Assembly: GCF_900116865.1 (NCBI RefSeq)
Contig: NZ_FPCD01000001.1
Coordinates: 62,001 to 126,000, forward strand
Length of the DNA stretch: 64,000 nucleotides
Direction: 5' to 3'
Source of the DNA: Butyrivibrio sp. M55
GTDB lineage: Bacteria; Bacillota; Clostridia; Lachnospirales; Lachnospiraceae
The number at the start of each line of letters is the position of its first letter. The stretch's first letter is position 1. Shown piece after piece: positions 50,569 to 61,437 of the stretch. The translations under genes and the position numbers were made by a program. The notes beneath the pieces are model-generated. The model was not told the DNA's origin and did no database searches. It was given only the letters and a program-made list of their open reading frames with translations.

Positions 50569-51672
50569 ATGAAGCTTAATATTACATGTATTCCGGGTGA
50601 CGGAATAGGACCTGAAATTGTTACCGAAGCAAAGAAAGTTCTTGATAAAGTTGCTTCAGAATTTGGACATTCCATCGAATATAAGGATATTCTGATGGGC
50701 GGTTGCTCAATCGATGTTCACGGAGTGCCTCTTACAGATGAGGCTATTGAAGATGCAAAGGCTGCCGATGCCGTACTTATGGGATCAATCGGCGGTAATA
50801 CATCAACATCCCCTTGGTATAAACTTGAGCCTTCACTCAGACCTGAGGCAGGTCTTTTGAAACTCAGAAAGGCTCTTAATCTTTTTGCAAATTTGAGACC
50901 TGCATATCTGTATCCTCAGCTCAAGGATGCATGTCCTTTGAAAGAGGCTGTTGCGGATAAAGGTTTTGATATGCTCATTATGAGAGAGCTTACAGGCGGT
51001 CTTTACTTTGGTGACAGATTTACCAAGGAAGAAGACGGAGAGCTTGTAGCTACAGATACACTTGTTTACAGAGAGAGCGAGATCAGAAGAATTGCGATCC
51101 GTGCTTTTGATGTTGCAAGAAAGCGCAGAAAGAGCGTTATTAGCGTAGATAAGGCCAACGTTCTTGATTCTTCAAGACTTTGGAGAAAAGTTGTTGAAGA
51201 GGTTAAGAAAGACTATCCCGACGTAACACTTGAGCATATGCTCGTTGATAACTGTGCTATGCAGCTTGTAAAAGAGCCTACACAGTTTGACGTTGTTCTT
51301 ACAGAGAACATGTTCGGTGATATTCTTTCTGATGAAGCAAGTATGATCACGGGATCTATCGGAATGCTTCCGAGTGCTTCACTTAACGATACAAGCTTCG
51401 GACTGTATGAACCCAGTCACGGAAGCGCTCCCGACATTGCGGGAAAAGATATTGCAAATCCCATTGCCACTGTACTTTCTGCGGCAATGATGCTCAGATA
51501 TTCCTTTAACCTTGATAAGGAAGCGGATGCTATAGAAAATGCCGTTCGCAAGGTTTTGGAAGACGGTTACAGGACAACAGATCTTTTGCCTAAGGGTCAG
51601 GAAGATAACTTTAAACTTGTCGGTTGTCGCATGATGGGAGACTTATTGGTTGAACGGATCAGTAATTGCTAA
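50569..51672 (+). CDS. leuB: 3-isopropylmalate dehydrogenase
   Basis: 367 residues; NAD-dependent oxidation and decarboxylation of 3-isopropylmalate in leucine synthesis. [25 protein letters not shown], and the NAD-binding ending [14 protein letters not shown] are diagnostic. leuC and leuD are 24 kb upstream and leuA is not in the window. It is translated into the start of the GT-C-like gene (23-base overlap). Confidence 0.96.
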   Translation: MKLNITCIPGDGIGPEIVTEAKKVLDKVASEFGHSIEYKDILMGGCSIDVHGVPLTDEAIEDAKAADAVLMGSIGGNTSTSPWYKLEPSLRPEAGLLKLRKALNLFANLRPAYLYPQLKDACPLKEAVADKGFDMLIMRELTGGLYFGDRFTKEEDGELVATDTLVYRESEIRRIAIRAFDVARKRRKSVISVDKANVLDSSRLWRKVVEEVKKDYPDVTLEHMLVDNCAMQLVKEPTQFDVVLTENMFGDILSDEASMITGSIGMLPSASLNDTSFGLYEPSHGSAPDIAGKDIANPIATVLSAAMMLRYSFNLDKEADAIENAVRKVLEDGYRTTDLLPKGQEDNFKLVGCRMMGDLLVERISNC

Positions 51673-53347
51673 AACTGAAAAGAAAATAAATGAACTTCTT
51701 CCGCAAAGCCCCGAAGGAATGGCGGTTACTCTTTTTGTGATCGCGATGGCTTCTTATTATCTGTGGAGAATGTTTGCGATAACTCCGAATTACGATGAGC
51801 TTTATACATATTATAATTTTGTTTCGAGAGGTCCTTTGTATTCAGCTATACATTGGCCTCTTCCGAACAATCATGTGGGATATTCGATCCTGTCGGCATT
51901 GCTTTATCGCTGCGGCAATTCTTACATAGCTTTAAGAGGCGTTTCGTATGTTGCCGCTATTGTAAATCTGATCCTTGTATACAGGATCTGCAGGAAGTAT
52001 TATTCCCATGCGATTCCGTTCGGAGCTGTCGTGCTCTATGCATCGATGCAGATAGTAAATGATTACAGCGTGCTCGGAAGAGGATATACACTTGCTACGA
52101 CATGTTTTCTTCTTTCGATATATTACATAGGTTATATTTGCAGGCTGGGAGCCGATAAGAAGTCGTATTACTATTTGTTCGGAGGAACGCTGGTTCTTGG
52201 GATGTATATTGTTCCGAGCAGCATATACTGGGTTGTGCCGGTATGGGCTTCGGGTGCTATATTTCTTTTCATCAATGCGATGAGAAGTAAGGGCGTATAC
52301 AGTTCAATCTCCGAAAACATCTATTACGGGAAACTTCGCAAGCTGCTTGATACGGCGGTAGTTTCTATGACGATTGTCATATTGTTATATATGATAATTT
52401 GGCTCGCAATCGGATCTAACATACTTGTGAGTTCGGAAGATTCAGCATTTTTTGAATTATCTCATTTTAGTGTTATTATTAAAGCGCCTCTTAAATCAGT
52501 CATGACCGGAATGAAGTATATGATGTCTCATTCCTATATCCAAAGGCTTTCTTCGGCGGCTTTTGGAAAAAGGTTATGTTCATGGTTTATGAGCCTTTTA
52601 AATTCTTTGGTGCCGAAGTTTAGCATCATGACACTTTTATTCCTGCTGATAAGCCTGGGATGCTTGTTTTATGAATGCTTTAAACATTTTGAATACAGCA
52701 GGACTGTGATCAATCTTGTTGTTATCGTAAACCTGATGTTTCTTGGCATTGTTTTATTTTCACTTCATACATTGCCATATCTTCGCATTTTTGGTTATGT
52801 TGCATTTGTTATTGTCTTGTGCGTCTGCACGGCGCTTGAAAGACTCATAAATGTGGGCATAAGACTGTATAACCGGAGAAAACTCATCGCAAGAGGTGAT
52901 GAGGGGATCAAATCTCATGAAGAGATAGAAACGGTTGAAAAAGGCGATAAATGGTACTCGGGTATCGGAATTTATATACCTGTTATTGTAATAGTGATCC
53001 TTTTTATTTTCAGATTTTTTGACCCCGGATTTAGTTGTCAGATAGCTGAAAGAGAAAACAATGTGTTTAACACGCTTTATGTCGCTGAAGTGACAAAGAG
53101 ACAAAGTATCGCAGTATTAGACTGCGATCAGCAATATCTTCTAAAGTTTGGCTGGGATATTGATTGCGACAAGACAGACGTTGAAGGTGCCGATTGCGTA
53201 TTGCTTGATAAGAATATGTTTGATCCGAATTATAACGGAGAAGATCTTTGGAAGTTCTATCAGACATACAGGACGATCGATTGGGATTACTTATCTTCAA
53301 TGCACGTAAGATATGAGAATGACAAATTTATTTTATATACCAAGTAA
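51650..53347 (+). CDS. Multi-pass membrane protein, GT39/GT-C-like
   Basis: 565 residues beginning at TTG 51650 (GGGAG upstream), overlapping the leuB end by 23 bases. About ten membrane helices. The first outside loop contains [10 protein letters not shown], an acidic GT-C-like motif near the membrane, and [19 protein letters not shown] cytoplasmic loop (about 410-440) and a C-terminal outside segment follow. Probably a lipid-sugar-using transferase, but this is a fold-level guess. Placement between leuB and ilvD is odd and repeats the ilv/leu plus envelope mixture seen with YfhO. Confidence 0.65.
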   Translation: MNGSVIAKTEKKINELLPQSPEGMAVTLFVIAMASYYLWRMFAITPNYDELYTYYNFVSRGPLYSAIHWPLPNNHVGYSILSALLYRCGNSYIALRGVSYVAAIVNLILVYRICRKYYSHAIPFGAVVLYASMQIVNDYSVLGRGYTLATTCFLLSIYYIGYICRLGADKKSYYYLFGGTLVLGMYIVPSSIYWVVPVWASGAIFLFINAMRSKGVYSSISENIYYGKLRKLLDTAVVSMTIVILLYMIIWLAIGSNILVSSEDSAFFELSHFSVIIKAPLKSVMTGMKYMMSHSYIQRLSSAAFGKRLCSWFMSLLNSLVPKFSIMTLLFLLISLGCLFYECFKHFEYSRTVINLVVIVNLMFLGIVLFSLHTLPYLRIFGYVAFVIVLCVCTALERLINVGIRLYNRRKLIARGDEGIKSHEEIETVEKGDKWYSGIGIYIPVIVIVILFIFRFFDPGFSCQIAERENNVFNTLYVAEVTKRQSIAVLDCDQQYLLKFGWDIDCDKTDVEGADCVLLDKNMFDPNYNGEDLWKFYQTYRTIDWDYLSSMHVRYENDKFILYTK

Positions 53348-53361
53348 AAGGAGAAAAGATT

Positions 53362-55044
53362 ATGGCTATGAACAGTGACAGAGTTATGGAGGGCGTTCAG
53401 CAGGCTCCTCACAGAAGTTTGTTTAATGCTCTTGGATTTACTGAAGAAGAGAGAAAGAGACCTCTTATTGGAATCGTTAGTTCTTATAATGAAATAGTTC
53501 CCGGACATATGAATCTTGATAAGATCACGGAAGCTGTAAAACTTGCGGTAGCAGAAGCGGGCGGTATGCCTGTTGTTGTTCCCGCTATTGCTGTATGTGA
53601 CGGTATCGCAATGGGACACATCGGAATGAAGTATTCTCTTGTTACAAGAGACCTTATTGCAGACAGCACAGAGTGTCTTGCAACAGCTCATGCTTTTGAC
53701 GGAATGGTATGCATTCCCAACTGCGACAAGAACGTTCCAGGTCTTCTTATGGCGGCTGCAAGGGTTAATATACCTACAGTATTTGTATCAGGCGGTCCTA
53801 TGATGGCAGGAAGAGTTGATGGACATAAGACATCTCTTTCATCAATGTTTGAGGCTGTAGGAAGTGTTTCTGCAGGAAAAATGACAAACGAGAAGCTTTG
53901 TGAGTACGAAGAGAAGGCTTGTCCTACCTGCGGTTCATGTTCAGGTATGTACACTGCAAATTCAATGAACTGTCTCACAGAAGCAATCGGTATGGGACTT
54001 CCCGGAAACGGAACAATCCCCGCTGTATACTCAGCACGTATCAGACTTGCTAAGCATGCCGGCTACGCGGTAATGAATCTTATCGAGAAGAATATCAGAC
54101 CAAGAGATATCATGACAAAAGAGGCATTTATGAATGCCATGGCAATGGATATGGCTCTTGGATGTTCAACAAATACAATGCTTCACCTTCCTGCGATTGC
54201 GCATGAAGCAGGCGTTGATCTTAATATGGAAATCGCTAATGAAGTATCAAGCAGAACACCTAACCTTTGTCACCTTGCACCTGCAGGTCCCACATATATG
54301 GAAGACCTCAACGAGGCAGGCGGTGTACTTGCGGTTATGTCTGAGCTTGTTAAAAAGAACCTTATCAATACAGACCTTATCACGGTTACAGGTAAGACAA
54401 TCAAGGAAAATCTTGAGGGCGTAAAGAATCTCAATCCCGAAGTTATCAGGCCTATTGAGAATCCTTACATGCAGTCGGGCGGAATTGCCGTTCTTAAGGG
54501 TAACATTGCTCCCGATACAGGTGTTGTCAAGAAGTCTGCGGTTGTTCCTGAGATGCTTGTTCATGAAGGACCTGCCAGAGTATTCGACTGTGAGGAAGAT
54601 GCTATCGAGGCAATTCTTACAGGTAAGATTGTGGCAGGAGATGTTGTTGTTATCAGATATGAAGGACCTAAGGGCGGCCCCGGAATGAGAGAGATGCTCA
54701 ATCCTACATCAGCTATTGCAGGAAGAGGACTCGGATCATCTGTTGCTCTTATTACGGACGGAAGATTCTCAGGAGCCAGCAGAGGAGCGTCTATCGGACA
54801 TGTTTCTCCTGAGGCTGCTGTAGGCGGACCGATCGCTCTTATTGAGGAAGGTGATATCATCAGCATCGATATTCCTAATAATGCACTTAATGTTAAGGTC
54901 TCTGATGAAGAGCTTGCCAAGAGAAGAGAAAAATGGCAGCCCAGAGAGCCTAAGATCACAACAGGTTATCTTGCAAGATACAGAGAACTTGTTACAAGCG
55001 GAAACAGAGGAGCAATCCTTGAGATTCCCGGAACTTCAAAATAA
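53362..55044 (+). CDS. ilvD: Dihydroxy-acid dehydratase
   Basis: 560 residues; Fe-S enzyme of the third step of valine and isoleucine synthesis. Fe-S cysteines are seen in [10 protein letters not shown] and [31 protein letters not shown] and GRFSGASRG are also present. It starts 15 bases after the membrane protein stop, with AAAGGAG upstream. Confidence 0.97.
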   Translation: MAMNSDRVMEGVQQAPHRSLFNALGFTEEERKRPLIGIVSSYNEIVPGHMNLDKITEAVKLAVAEAGGMPVVVPAIAVCDGIAMGHIGMKYSLVTRDLIADSTECLATAHAFDGMVCIPNCDKNVPGLLMAAARVNIPTVFVSGGPMMAGRVDGHKTSLSSMFEAVGSVSAGKMTNEKLCEYEEKACPTCGSCSGMYTANSMNCLTEAIGMGLPGNGTIPAVYSARIRLAKHAGYAVMNLIEKNIRPRDIMTKEAFMNAMAMDMALGCSTNTMLHLPAIAHEAGVDLNMEIANEVSSRTPNLCHLAPAGPTYMEDLNEAGGVLAVMSELVKKNLINTDLITVTGKTIKENLEGVKNLNPEVIRPIENPYMQSGGIAVLKGNIAPDTGVVKKSAVVPEMLVHEGPARVFDCEEDAIEAILTGKIVAGDVVVIRYEGPKGGPGMREMLNPTSAIAGRGLGSSVALITDGRFSGASRGASIGHVSPEAAVGGPIALIEEGDIISIDIPNNALNVKVSDEELAKRREKWQPREPKITTGYLARYRELVTSGNRGAILEIPGTSK

Positions 55045-55077
55045 TTCGAATAAATCTTATAGGATGGTACATTTAAA

Positions 55078-56760
55078 ATGCAGTTAAACGGGTCACAGAT
55101 AGTTTTAGAGTGTCTTAAAGAGCAGGGAGTAGATACCATATTCGGTTATCCCGGCGGAAGTATTCTTAATATTTATGATGAACTTTACAAGCAGAGTGAT
55201 GATTTTCTTCATATCAGAACTTCTCATGAGCAGGGAGCTGCCCATGCTGCAGACGGATATGCAAGATCTACGGGTAAGGTTGGCGTATGTTTTGCAACAA
55301 GCGGCCCCGGAGCAACGAATCTTGTAACAGGTATTGCTACGGCATATATGGATTCTGTTCCTATGGTAGCGATAACATGTAACGTAAATCTTCCTCTTTT
55401 GGGAAAAGATACTTTCCAGGAAGCTGATATTGCGGGAATAACTATGCCTATCACAAAGCATGGTTTTATCGTAAAAGACGTAAAAGAACTGGCAGATACT
55501 TTGAGGAAAGCATTTAAGATTGCAAGCACCGGAAGACCGGGTCCTGTTATCGTAGATATTACAAAAGATGTAACAGCAAAAAGCTGTGAATTTAAAAAAA
55601 TAAAAAAAGTTGCTGACAAATCGACGATAAAGACATATACTGATGATAACATTAATGTAACAATCAAAATGTTAAAAGCATCAAAAAGACCTTTCATTTA
55701 TGTGGGAGGTGGTGCTATTATCTCAGGCGCTTCCAAAGAGGTATTGGAGTTTGCTGAGAAGTTTGATTGTCCGGTTTGCGACACACTTATGGGCAAGGGG
55801 GCTTTCGACGGTACACATCCCCTTTATACCGGCATGATCGGTATGCACGGCACAAAAGCTTCCAATTACGGCGTAAGTGAGTGCGACCTGCTGGTTACCT
55901 TAGGAGCAAGATTCTCTGACAGAGTAACCGGTAACACTAAGACTTTTGCATCAAAAGCGAAGATTCTGCAGATAGATATCGACGCTGCTGAGATCAATAA
56001 GAATATCAGAACAAGTTATTCCATAGTCGGAGATCTGAAGGAGGTTCTTTCTGAGATAAACGCTAAGCTTGATCAGATGGATCACACCGAATGGAAGGAA
56101 AAGATAAACGGATACAAGGAAAAGTTTCCTTTGAGCTATGAGACGGATAAGCTCACATGTCCGTATATCATCGAGACACTTTATAAGCTTACTGAGGGTA
56201 ATGCCATTGTTTCAACTGATGTAGGACAGCATCAGATGTGGACAGCCCAGTATTATAAGTTTAGAAAGCCGAGGACATTCCTTACATCAGGTGGCCTTGG
56301 AACTATGGGTTACGGACTTGGAGCATGTATTGGTGCAAAAGTAGGAAATCCTGATAAAGTCTGCGTAAATATTACGGGAGACGGATGCTTCAGGATGAAC
56401 ATGCAGGAGCTTGCGACTGCATCGGGTTATGGCCTTCCTATTGTTGAGATCATAATAAACAACAAAGTTCTGGGAATGGTAAGACAGTGGCAGACACTGT
56501 TTTATGAAAAACATTATTCTCAGACGGTATTTGAGGATAAGGTTGACTATTGTATGGTAGCCAAAGCACTTGGTTGTGAGGCTGTCAGGATCACCAAGAA
56601 GGAGGAAGTTGAACCTGCTCTTAAGAAGGCGTTAAGTTCAAAAGTACCGATCGTCCTTGATTGTGTTATTGAAGAGGATGACAAGGTATTTCCGATGGTA
56701 CCTGCAGGCGCTTCAATTAGTGAAGCTTTCGATGCAAGCGATATAGAAGGGGAGAAGTAA
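55078..56760 (+). CDS. ilvB: Acetolactate synthase large subunit (canonical copy)
   Basis: 560 residues. GYPGGSILNIYDEL, catalytic Glu in SHEQGAAHAADGYARSTG, ThDP motif starting GDGCFRMNMQELAT, and GMVRQWQ with Trp471 intact. That Trp selects 2-ketobutyrate in characterised AHAS, so this copy should serve both isoleucine and valine. It lies 33 bases after ilvD. No small subunit is adjacent; the regulatory partner is probably one of the ilvN copies at 20421 and 21072. Confidence 0.95.
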   Translation: MQLNGSQIVLECLKEQGVDTIFGYPGGSILNIYDELYKQSDDFLHIRTSHEQGAAHAADGYARSTGKVGVCFATSGPGATNLVTGIATAYMDSVPMVAITCNVNLPLLGKDTFQEADIAGITMPITKHGFIVKDVKELADTLRKAFKIASTGRPGPVIVDITKDVTAKSCEFKKIKKVADKSTIKTYTDDNINVTIKMLKASKRPFIYVGGGAIISGASKEVLEFAEKFDCPVCDTLMGKGAFDGTHPLYTGMIGMHGTKASNYGVSECDLLVTLGARFSDRVTGNTKTFASKAKILQIDIDAAEINKNIRTSYSIVGDLKEVLSEINAKLDQMDHTEWKEKINGYKEKFPLSYETDKLTCPYIIETLYKLTEGNAIVSTDVGQHQMWTAQYYKFRKPRTFLTSGGLGTMGYGLGACIGAKVGNPDKVCVNITGDGCFRMNMQELATASGYGLPIVEIIINNKVLGMVRQWQTLFYEKHYSQTVFEDKVDYCMVAKALGCEAVRITKKEEVEPALKKALSSKVPIVLDCVIEEDDKVFPMVPAGASISEAFDASDIEGEK

Positions 56761-56784
56761 TTATGTTTTGGGGAAAGAGAGTAA

Positions 56785-58326
56785 ATGAATGTACGGACAA
56801 AATTAATCGGGCGCATTGTGCTCCTGATTATTTCGGCGTTGGTAGTGCTCTATTTGATCATCGGGTACTACTACAGCAAAGGATTTCCTTGTGCAGCTAA
56901 AGTAAACGGAATTAAATGCACAGGAAAAAGCGTAGCGGAGGTGAATTCCGAACTATGTAAAACAATTCAGTATCCGGGAATAAATGTTGTTGACAGAAAC
57001 GGTTCAACATTGTTTATTAGTGCTGAGGACCTTGGGTTTACAGTGGATTATACCGAAGAACTCAATAAGTTTATTTCCGAGCAGAATGCTTTATCATGGG
57101 GAGTATATGTTTTTAAAGGACTGACAGGCTCTGTACAGCCCAGTATCAGTTATGATAAAGAAAAACTTGATAATATAATCGCCGGCTGGGATATATTTGT
57201 TCCTGACGAAACAAGGGATGTCTCTATTGTTAATACAGAAAACGGGTATGAACTTAAGAATACTCTTTTGAGCACTCCCATAAGGGAAAATATAGCTCAG
57301 GTTGTAGGCGATGCAGCTATGCAGATGCAAGGTGAGCTGGATCTTTCTTCCGAACAGTTTGATAACTGCTATGAACCCGTTACGCTTACGGAAGAACAGC
57401 AGACAATTGTTGATTTCTACGGAAAGTTACAGCGAATCCTTAATTGCGGCATTACTTATCAGTTTGGAAATGATACAATTCCGCTTAAGGGCGAAGTTGT
57501 TAATGGATTTCTTTTGACTTATGATCAGCTCTCGGGAGATGTTTATGACTATGAAAATCCCGGGCTTGGAAGATTTATTTCCGGAAGTAACGAAGTTGGC
57601 ATTTCGGCGGACACTGTTCGTGATCTTGAAGGCTTTGCCGTTACTTCGGACAATGAACCGCTTATATCTGAGGCAAGACTCTACGATTTCTTTTACCAGA
57701 AGCAGAAATTGTGCGATGCGCCAACTATGCTTAGGAGGTATCAGAACGGTGAAGATGTCGATATAATTTGCCCGAAAGACAGAAACGGCAGTACTTTTGT
57801 ATTTGATCATAATGCCGAATATAAACACTTGATAGAAGCTTTTACATCGGGATCGTTTGAACAGGAAGAGACCAGAAATCTTACGAATCCGAAGAAGGTT
57901 GATGTCTTCAATGCCAAGAAAGCACTTGGCGGAACATATATTGAACTTGATATAGCGAACCAACACCTGTATTATTATAGGAATGGAGAAGTCTATATAG
58001 ATACTTTGATCGTATCCGGTACTATGCTTGGAGGTCACGGAACTCCTGCAGGTCTTTTCCATGTATATGATAAGCAAAGAAACAAAGTATTAGTAGGAGA
58101 GGACTATGAATGTCCGGTTGAATATTGGATGCGTTTGACCGACACTGGAGTAGGTATTCATGATGCTTGGTGGCAGGAATCGTTTGGCGGTGAGATATAT
58201 CGTGAATCAGGATCGCACGGATGCATAAATTGCCCTCCTTACATAGCTCGTCTTCTCTATGAAAATGTTAAAGAGCAGACACCGGTTATTGTTTATTACA
58301 GAAGTTCGGTGACTTACTCATACTAG
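56785..58326 (+). CDS. L,D-transpeptidase (YkuD), copy 1
   Basis: 513 residues: a short cytoplasmic start, one membrane helix (about 10-32), two repeated extracellular modules (about 40-340, PG_binding_4-like), then the YkuD domain (about 385-505). The catalytic Cys480 is in GSHGCINCPP, with the partner His of GIHDAWW upstream. It forms 3-3 cross-links or attaches peptides to murein outside the membrane. The next gene is a close paralog, so this is a tandem duplication. Confidence 0.92.
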   Translation: MNVRTKLIGRIVLLIISALVVLYLIIGYYYSKGFPCAAKVNGIKCTGKSVAEVNSELCKTIQYPGINVVDRNGSTLFISAEDLGFTVDYTEELNKFISEQNALSWGVYVFKGLTGSVQPSISYDKEKLDNIIAGWDIFVPDETRDVSIVNTENGYELKNTLLSTPIRENIAQVVGDAAMQMQGELDLSSEQFDNCYEPVTLTEEQQTIVDFYGKLQRILNCGITYQFGNDTIPLKGEVVNGFLLTYDQLSGDVYDYENPGLGRFISGSNEVGISADTVRDLEGFAVTSDNEPLISEARLYDFFYQKQKLCDAPTMLRRYQNGEDVDIICPKDRNGSTFVFDHNAEYKHLIEAFTSGSFEQEETRNLTNPKKVDVFNAKKALGGTYIELDIANQHLYYYRNGEVYIDTLIVSGTMLGGHGTPAGLFHVYDKQRNKVLVGEDYECPVEYWMRLTDTGVGIHDAWWQESFGGEIYRESGSHGCINCPPYIARLLYENVKEQTPVIVYYRSSVTYSY

Positions 58327-58388
58327 TGCTCTGTCAGGGTGATCAGACGGTCAGTCGGGCGGATCACTTAAAGAATACGAGAGAGTGA

Positions 58389-59966
58389 ATGAAAGATAAG
58401 ACTAAACTAATCGTGCGAATTGCAGCCCCGGCTTTTGCCGGATTGGTTGTACTGTATCTGATCATCGGATATTTTTACAGCAAAGGTTTCCCTTGCTGCA
58501 CCTGGGTTAATGGGGTGTACTGCACGGGAAAGAGTGTTGAACAGGTTAATTCCGAATTATGCAGTAAATTTGATTACAAAGGAATAACCATTAAGGATCA
58601 GAACGGAGCAACACTTTTTGTAAGCGCTAAGGATATGGATTTTAACATAGATTATACGGATGCGCTCAAAGAGTTTATTAAGAATCAAAATGCTTTGTCA
58701 TGGGGAATATATATTTTTAAGGGACTTGCCGGTCAGGTTGAGCCCAATATTACCTGTGATGAGAAGAAACTTGCAAAGATAGTTGGGGATTGGGAAATAT
58801 TCGTACCACAGGATACTTTGGATGTATCCATTGTTAAAAACGATAAAGGGTACGAGCTTAAGAACGAATTATTGTCGGTTCCGAATAAGGATAATATTAT
58901 TAAGGCTGTAGATGTTGCTGCGCTTAATGCTGCGGCAGATATAGATCTTACAGCAAAAGATTATAAGGACTGTTACGGTCCCATCAAACCGAATGCCACG
59001 CAGCAGGAAGTTATCGATCTTTATTCGAAGATTGAACCGATTATTAATTGCAATATTACTTATATTTTTGGAAGTAAAAAGATTCCTTTGAAAGACGGAA
59101 CAGCAAGTAAATTCTTGCTTACCAATGAGGAGATGAAGGAAGGAACGGAAGATTATGAGTACGATAATCCGGGACGCGGCCGTTATATTGCGGGCAGCTC
59201 AGAAGTGGGCCTTTCGGATGTACGTAATCTCCAGGGGTTCGTGGTCACTCAGAACGGCGATCCTTTGATCTCCGAAGCGAGAATTTATGATTTCTTTTAT
59301 AAGATGGTTAAGGCCGGTTATACCGCGGACGCCCTTGAACGTTACAAGAACGGCGAGGATGTTGAGATAATGGTTCCCAAGAACAACCGTGCCGGTAATC
59401 CGAAGATCTTTGATAACGTCGCTGAATATAATTACCTGAAGAAGGTATTTACTTCGGGAGCGGGCAATCAGAAGATTGACGAAAAGAAAGACGACAAGAA
59501 GGAAGAAAATAAGGACGAGACCGGCGAAGAAGTAAGGGAACTTACCAATGAGAATAAGGTTGATTGTATCAATGCCAAGAATGATCTCGGTAGTACATAT
59601 ATTGAAGTGGATGTTTCCAATCAGCATCTGTATTACTATGTAGACGGAGTGGTAAGTATCGAGACAGATGTTGTTACGGGAGATATGTCCAAGGGACACG
59701 GAACCCCGAGCGGATACTATAAAGCTTACGATAAGCAGAGAGAGAAGACTCTTCGAGGCGATGATTATGAGACTCTTGTTCATTATTGGATGAGACTTAA
59801 CAATGCGGGAATCGGTATTCACGACGCTTACTGGAAGCATGAATTCGGAGGCGATATATATTTGCATAATGGATCCCACGGGTGCATAAACTGTCCTCCG
59901 GATATGGCGGAATTGTTGTGGAACAATGTAAAAAGTAAGACACCGGTAATCGTTTATTACAGATAA
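58389..59966 (+). CDS. L,D-transpeptidase (YkuD), copy 2
   Basis: 525 residues with the same plan as copy 1, including a nearly identical first 60 residues (IIGYFYSKGFPC, then GVYCTGKSVEQVNSELCSKF). A Lys/Asp/Glu-rich insert (about residues 360-385) before YkuD is unique to this copy. Catalytic Cys499 is in GSHGCINCPP. The two copies differ throughout, so the duplication is not recent. Followed by a strong terminator. Confidence 0.92.
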   Translation: MKDKTKLIVRIAAPAFAGLVVLYLIIGYFYSKGFPCCTWVNGVYCTGKSVEQVNSELCSKFDYKGITIKDQNGATLFVSAKDMDFNIDYTDALKEFIKNQNALSWGIYIFKGLAGQVEPNITCDEKKLAKIVGDWEIFVPQDTLDVSIVKNDKGYELKNELLSVPNKDNIIKAVDVAALNAAADIDLTAKDYKDCYGPIKPNATQQEVIDLYSKIEPIINCNITYIFGSKKIPLKDGTASKFLLTNEEMKEGTEDYEYDNPGRGRYIAGSSEVGLSDVRNLQGFVVTQNGDPLISEARIYDFFYKMVKAGYTADALERYKNGEDVEIMVPKNNRAGNPKIFDNVAEYNYLKKVFTSGAGNQKIDEKKDDKKEENKDETGEEVRELTNENKVDCINAKNDLGSTYIEVDVSNQHLYYYVDGVVSIETDVVTGDMSKGHGTPSGYYKAYDKQREKTLRGDDYETLVHYWMRLNNAGIGIHDAYWKHEFGGDIYLHNGSHGCINCPPDMAELLWNNVKSKTPVIVYYR

Positions 59967-60008
59967 TCGGTAAATTATTCATAAGTTTTATATGAGAATG
60001 TATTTATG

Positions 60009-60055
60009 AAATTCTCTTGGCAATGTTTTTGAATGTTGTCGAGAGAATTTTTTTT
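60009..60055 (+). terminator. Rho-independent terminator after the second L,D-transpeptidase
   Basis: AAATTCTC-TTGG-CAA pairs with TTG-TCGA-GAGAATTT (about 15 base pairs with two wobbles), followed by eight T. Confidence 0.9.
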
Positions 60056-60070
60056 GAGAAAATGCAAGAA

Positions 60071-60112
60071 AAATTTGAAAAAAAATTGAGAGAAATTTGA
60101 AATTTTTGAGAG
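60071..60112 (+). repeat. Imperfect 20-22-base tandem repeats upstream of serC
   Basis: AAATTTGAAA occurs at 60071 and 60093, and TTGAGAG at 60086 and 60106. Together they form two imperfect copies of a 20-22-base unit, about two helical turns, in A-tract DNA. Confidence 0.5.
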
Positions 60113-60263
60113 GGCATTTTTAGAAGGATACAGTAAAGATAAATTTGTTCAAACACAGTTAATATCCGGAATTGTGGGGGAATGATTCACGGTTGAATAA
60201 AAAAGTGTGTATTAATAATGCAACTAAAAATAATAAAATAACACGCATTATGGAATGACGTTC

Positions 60264-60291
60264 TTGACATTTTTTGAATTGAGTATAGAAT
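60264..60291 (+). promoter_or_regulatory. Promoter of serC-serA
   Basis: A consensus TTGACA (60264-60269), 16 bases, TAGAAT (60286-60291), 62 bases before serC. Strong by hexamer match, consistent with the biased codons of serC and serA. Confidence 0.8.
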
Positions 60292-60353
60292 GAAATTTAT
60301 GAGTTATTTTAGCGTATTAAACTATTAAATCGTCTATAGGAGGACAAAAAGAA

Positions 60354-61436
60354 ATGTCTAGAGTTTATAATTTTTCTGCCGGCCCGGCAGTGCTTCCTGA
60401 GGAAGTGCTTAAGAAAGCAGCAGCAGAGATGCTTGATTACAACGGATGTGGTATGTCTATCAACGAGATGAGCCACAGATCAAAGACTTTCGATGAAGTT
60501 ATTCAGACTGCAGAGCAGGATATCAGGGATCTTATGAACATCCCCGACAATTATAAGGTTCTCTTTTTACAGGGAGGCGCAAGCCAGCAGTTCGCAGCTG
60601 TTCCTCTTAACCTTATGAAGAACGGCAAGGCTGCATATATTGTAACAGGTCAGTGGGCTAAGAAGGCTTATCAGGAGGCTCAGAAGTACGGAGAGGCTAT
60701 CGAGGTTGCTTCTAGTGCGGATAAGACTTTCTCATACATTCCCGATTGCTCAGATCTTGATATTCCTGAGGATGCTGACTACGTTTATATTTGTGAGAAC
60801 AATACAATTTACGGAACAAAGTTCAAGACACTTCCCAACACAAAGGGACATATCCTTGTTTCTGACGTATCATCATGCTTCCTTTCAGAGCCTGTTGATG
60901 TAACAAAGTATGGCGTTATCTACGGCGGTGTTCAGAAGAACGTTGGACCTGCAGGTCTTGTTATCGCTATTATCAGAGAAGATCTCATCACTGATGATGT
61001 TCCCGCATACACACCTACAATGCTTAAGTGGAAGACTCAGGCTGATAACGGATCTCTTTACAACACACCTAACTGCTGGAGCATCTACATGTGCGGTCTC
61101 GTATTCAAGTGGCTCAAGGAACAGGGCGGTCTTGAGGAGATGAAGAAGAGAAACGAAGCTAAGGCTAAGGTTCTTTATGATTATCTCGACCAGAGCAAGA
61201 TGTTCAAGGGAACAGTAAGACCTGAGGACAGATCACTTATGAACGTTCCTTTCGTTACAGACAGCGAAGAGCTCAATGCTAAGTTCATCAAGGAAGCTAC
61301 AGCTGCAGGATTTGTAAGCCTTAAGGGACACAGAACAGTTGGCGGTATGAGAGCTAGTATCTATAACGCAATGCCTATCGAGGGTGTTCAGAAACTCGTA
61401 GAATTCATGGCTAAGTTTGAGAAGGAGAACAGCTGA
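60354..61436 (+). CDS. serC: Phosphoserine aminotransferase
   Basis: 360 residues; makes phosphoserine from phosphohydroxypyruvate and glutamate (and serves PLP synthesis in some bacteria). The opening YNFSAGPAVLPEEVL, PLP lysine in GGVQKNVGPAGLV, and the closing GHRTVGGMRASIYNAMP are diagnostic. AGGAGG at the right spacing. First gene of serC-serA-DUF1015. Confidence 0.97.
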   Translation: MSRVYNFSAGPAVLPEEVLKKAAAEMLDYNGCGMSINEMSHRSKTFDEVIQTAEQDIRDLMNIPDNYKVLFLQGGASQQFAAVPLNLMKNGKAAYIVTGQWAKKAYQEAQKYGEAIEVASSADKTFSYIPDCSDLDIPEDADYVYICENNTIYGTKFKTLPNTKGHILVSDVSSCFLSEPVDVTKYGVIYGGVQKNVGPAGLVIAIIREDLITDDVPAYTPTMLKWKTQADNGSLYNTPNCWSIYMCGLVFKWLKEQGGLEEMKKRNEAKAKVLYDYLDQSKMFKGTVRPEDRSLMNVPFVTDSEELNAKFIKEATAAGFVSLKGHRTVGGMRASIYNAMPIEGVQKLVEFMAKFEKENS

Positions 61437-61437
61437 T

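Larger units (their letters stand above)
59967..60353. other. 387-base intergenic region before serC
   Basis: No gene is seen. In order it holds a terminator (60009-60055), an A/T-rich patch with imperfect repeats (60071-60112), about 150 bases of low-complexity A/T, then a strong promoter (60264-60291) and a roughly 55-base leader. Confidence 0.7.

Noticed and set aside
58327-58388. GTGATC/GATCAC inverted repeat between the two L,D-transpeptidases
   Set aside because: Six-base stem with an 17-base loop and no T-run; too weak to call a terminator or operator.
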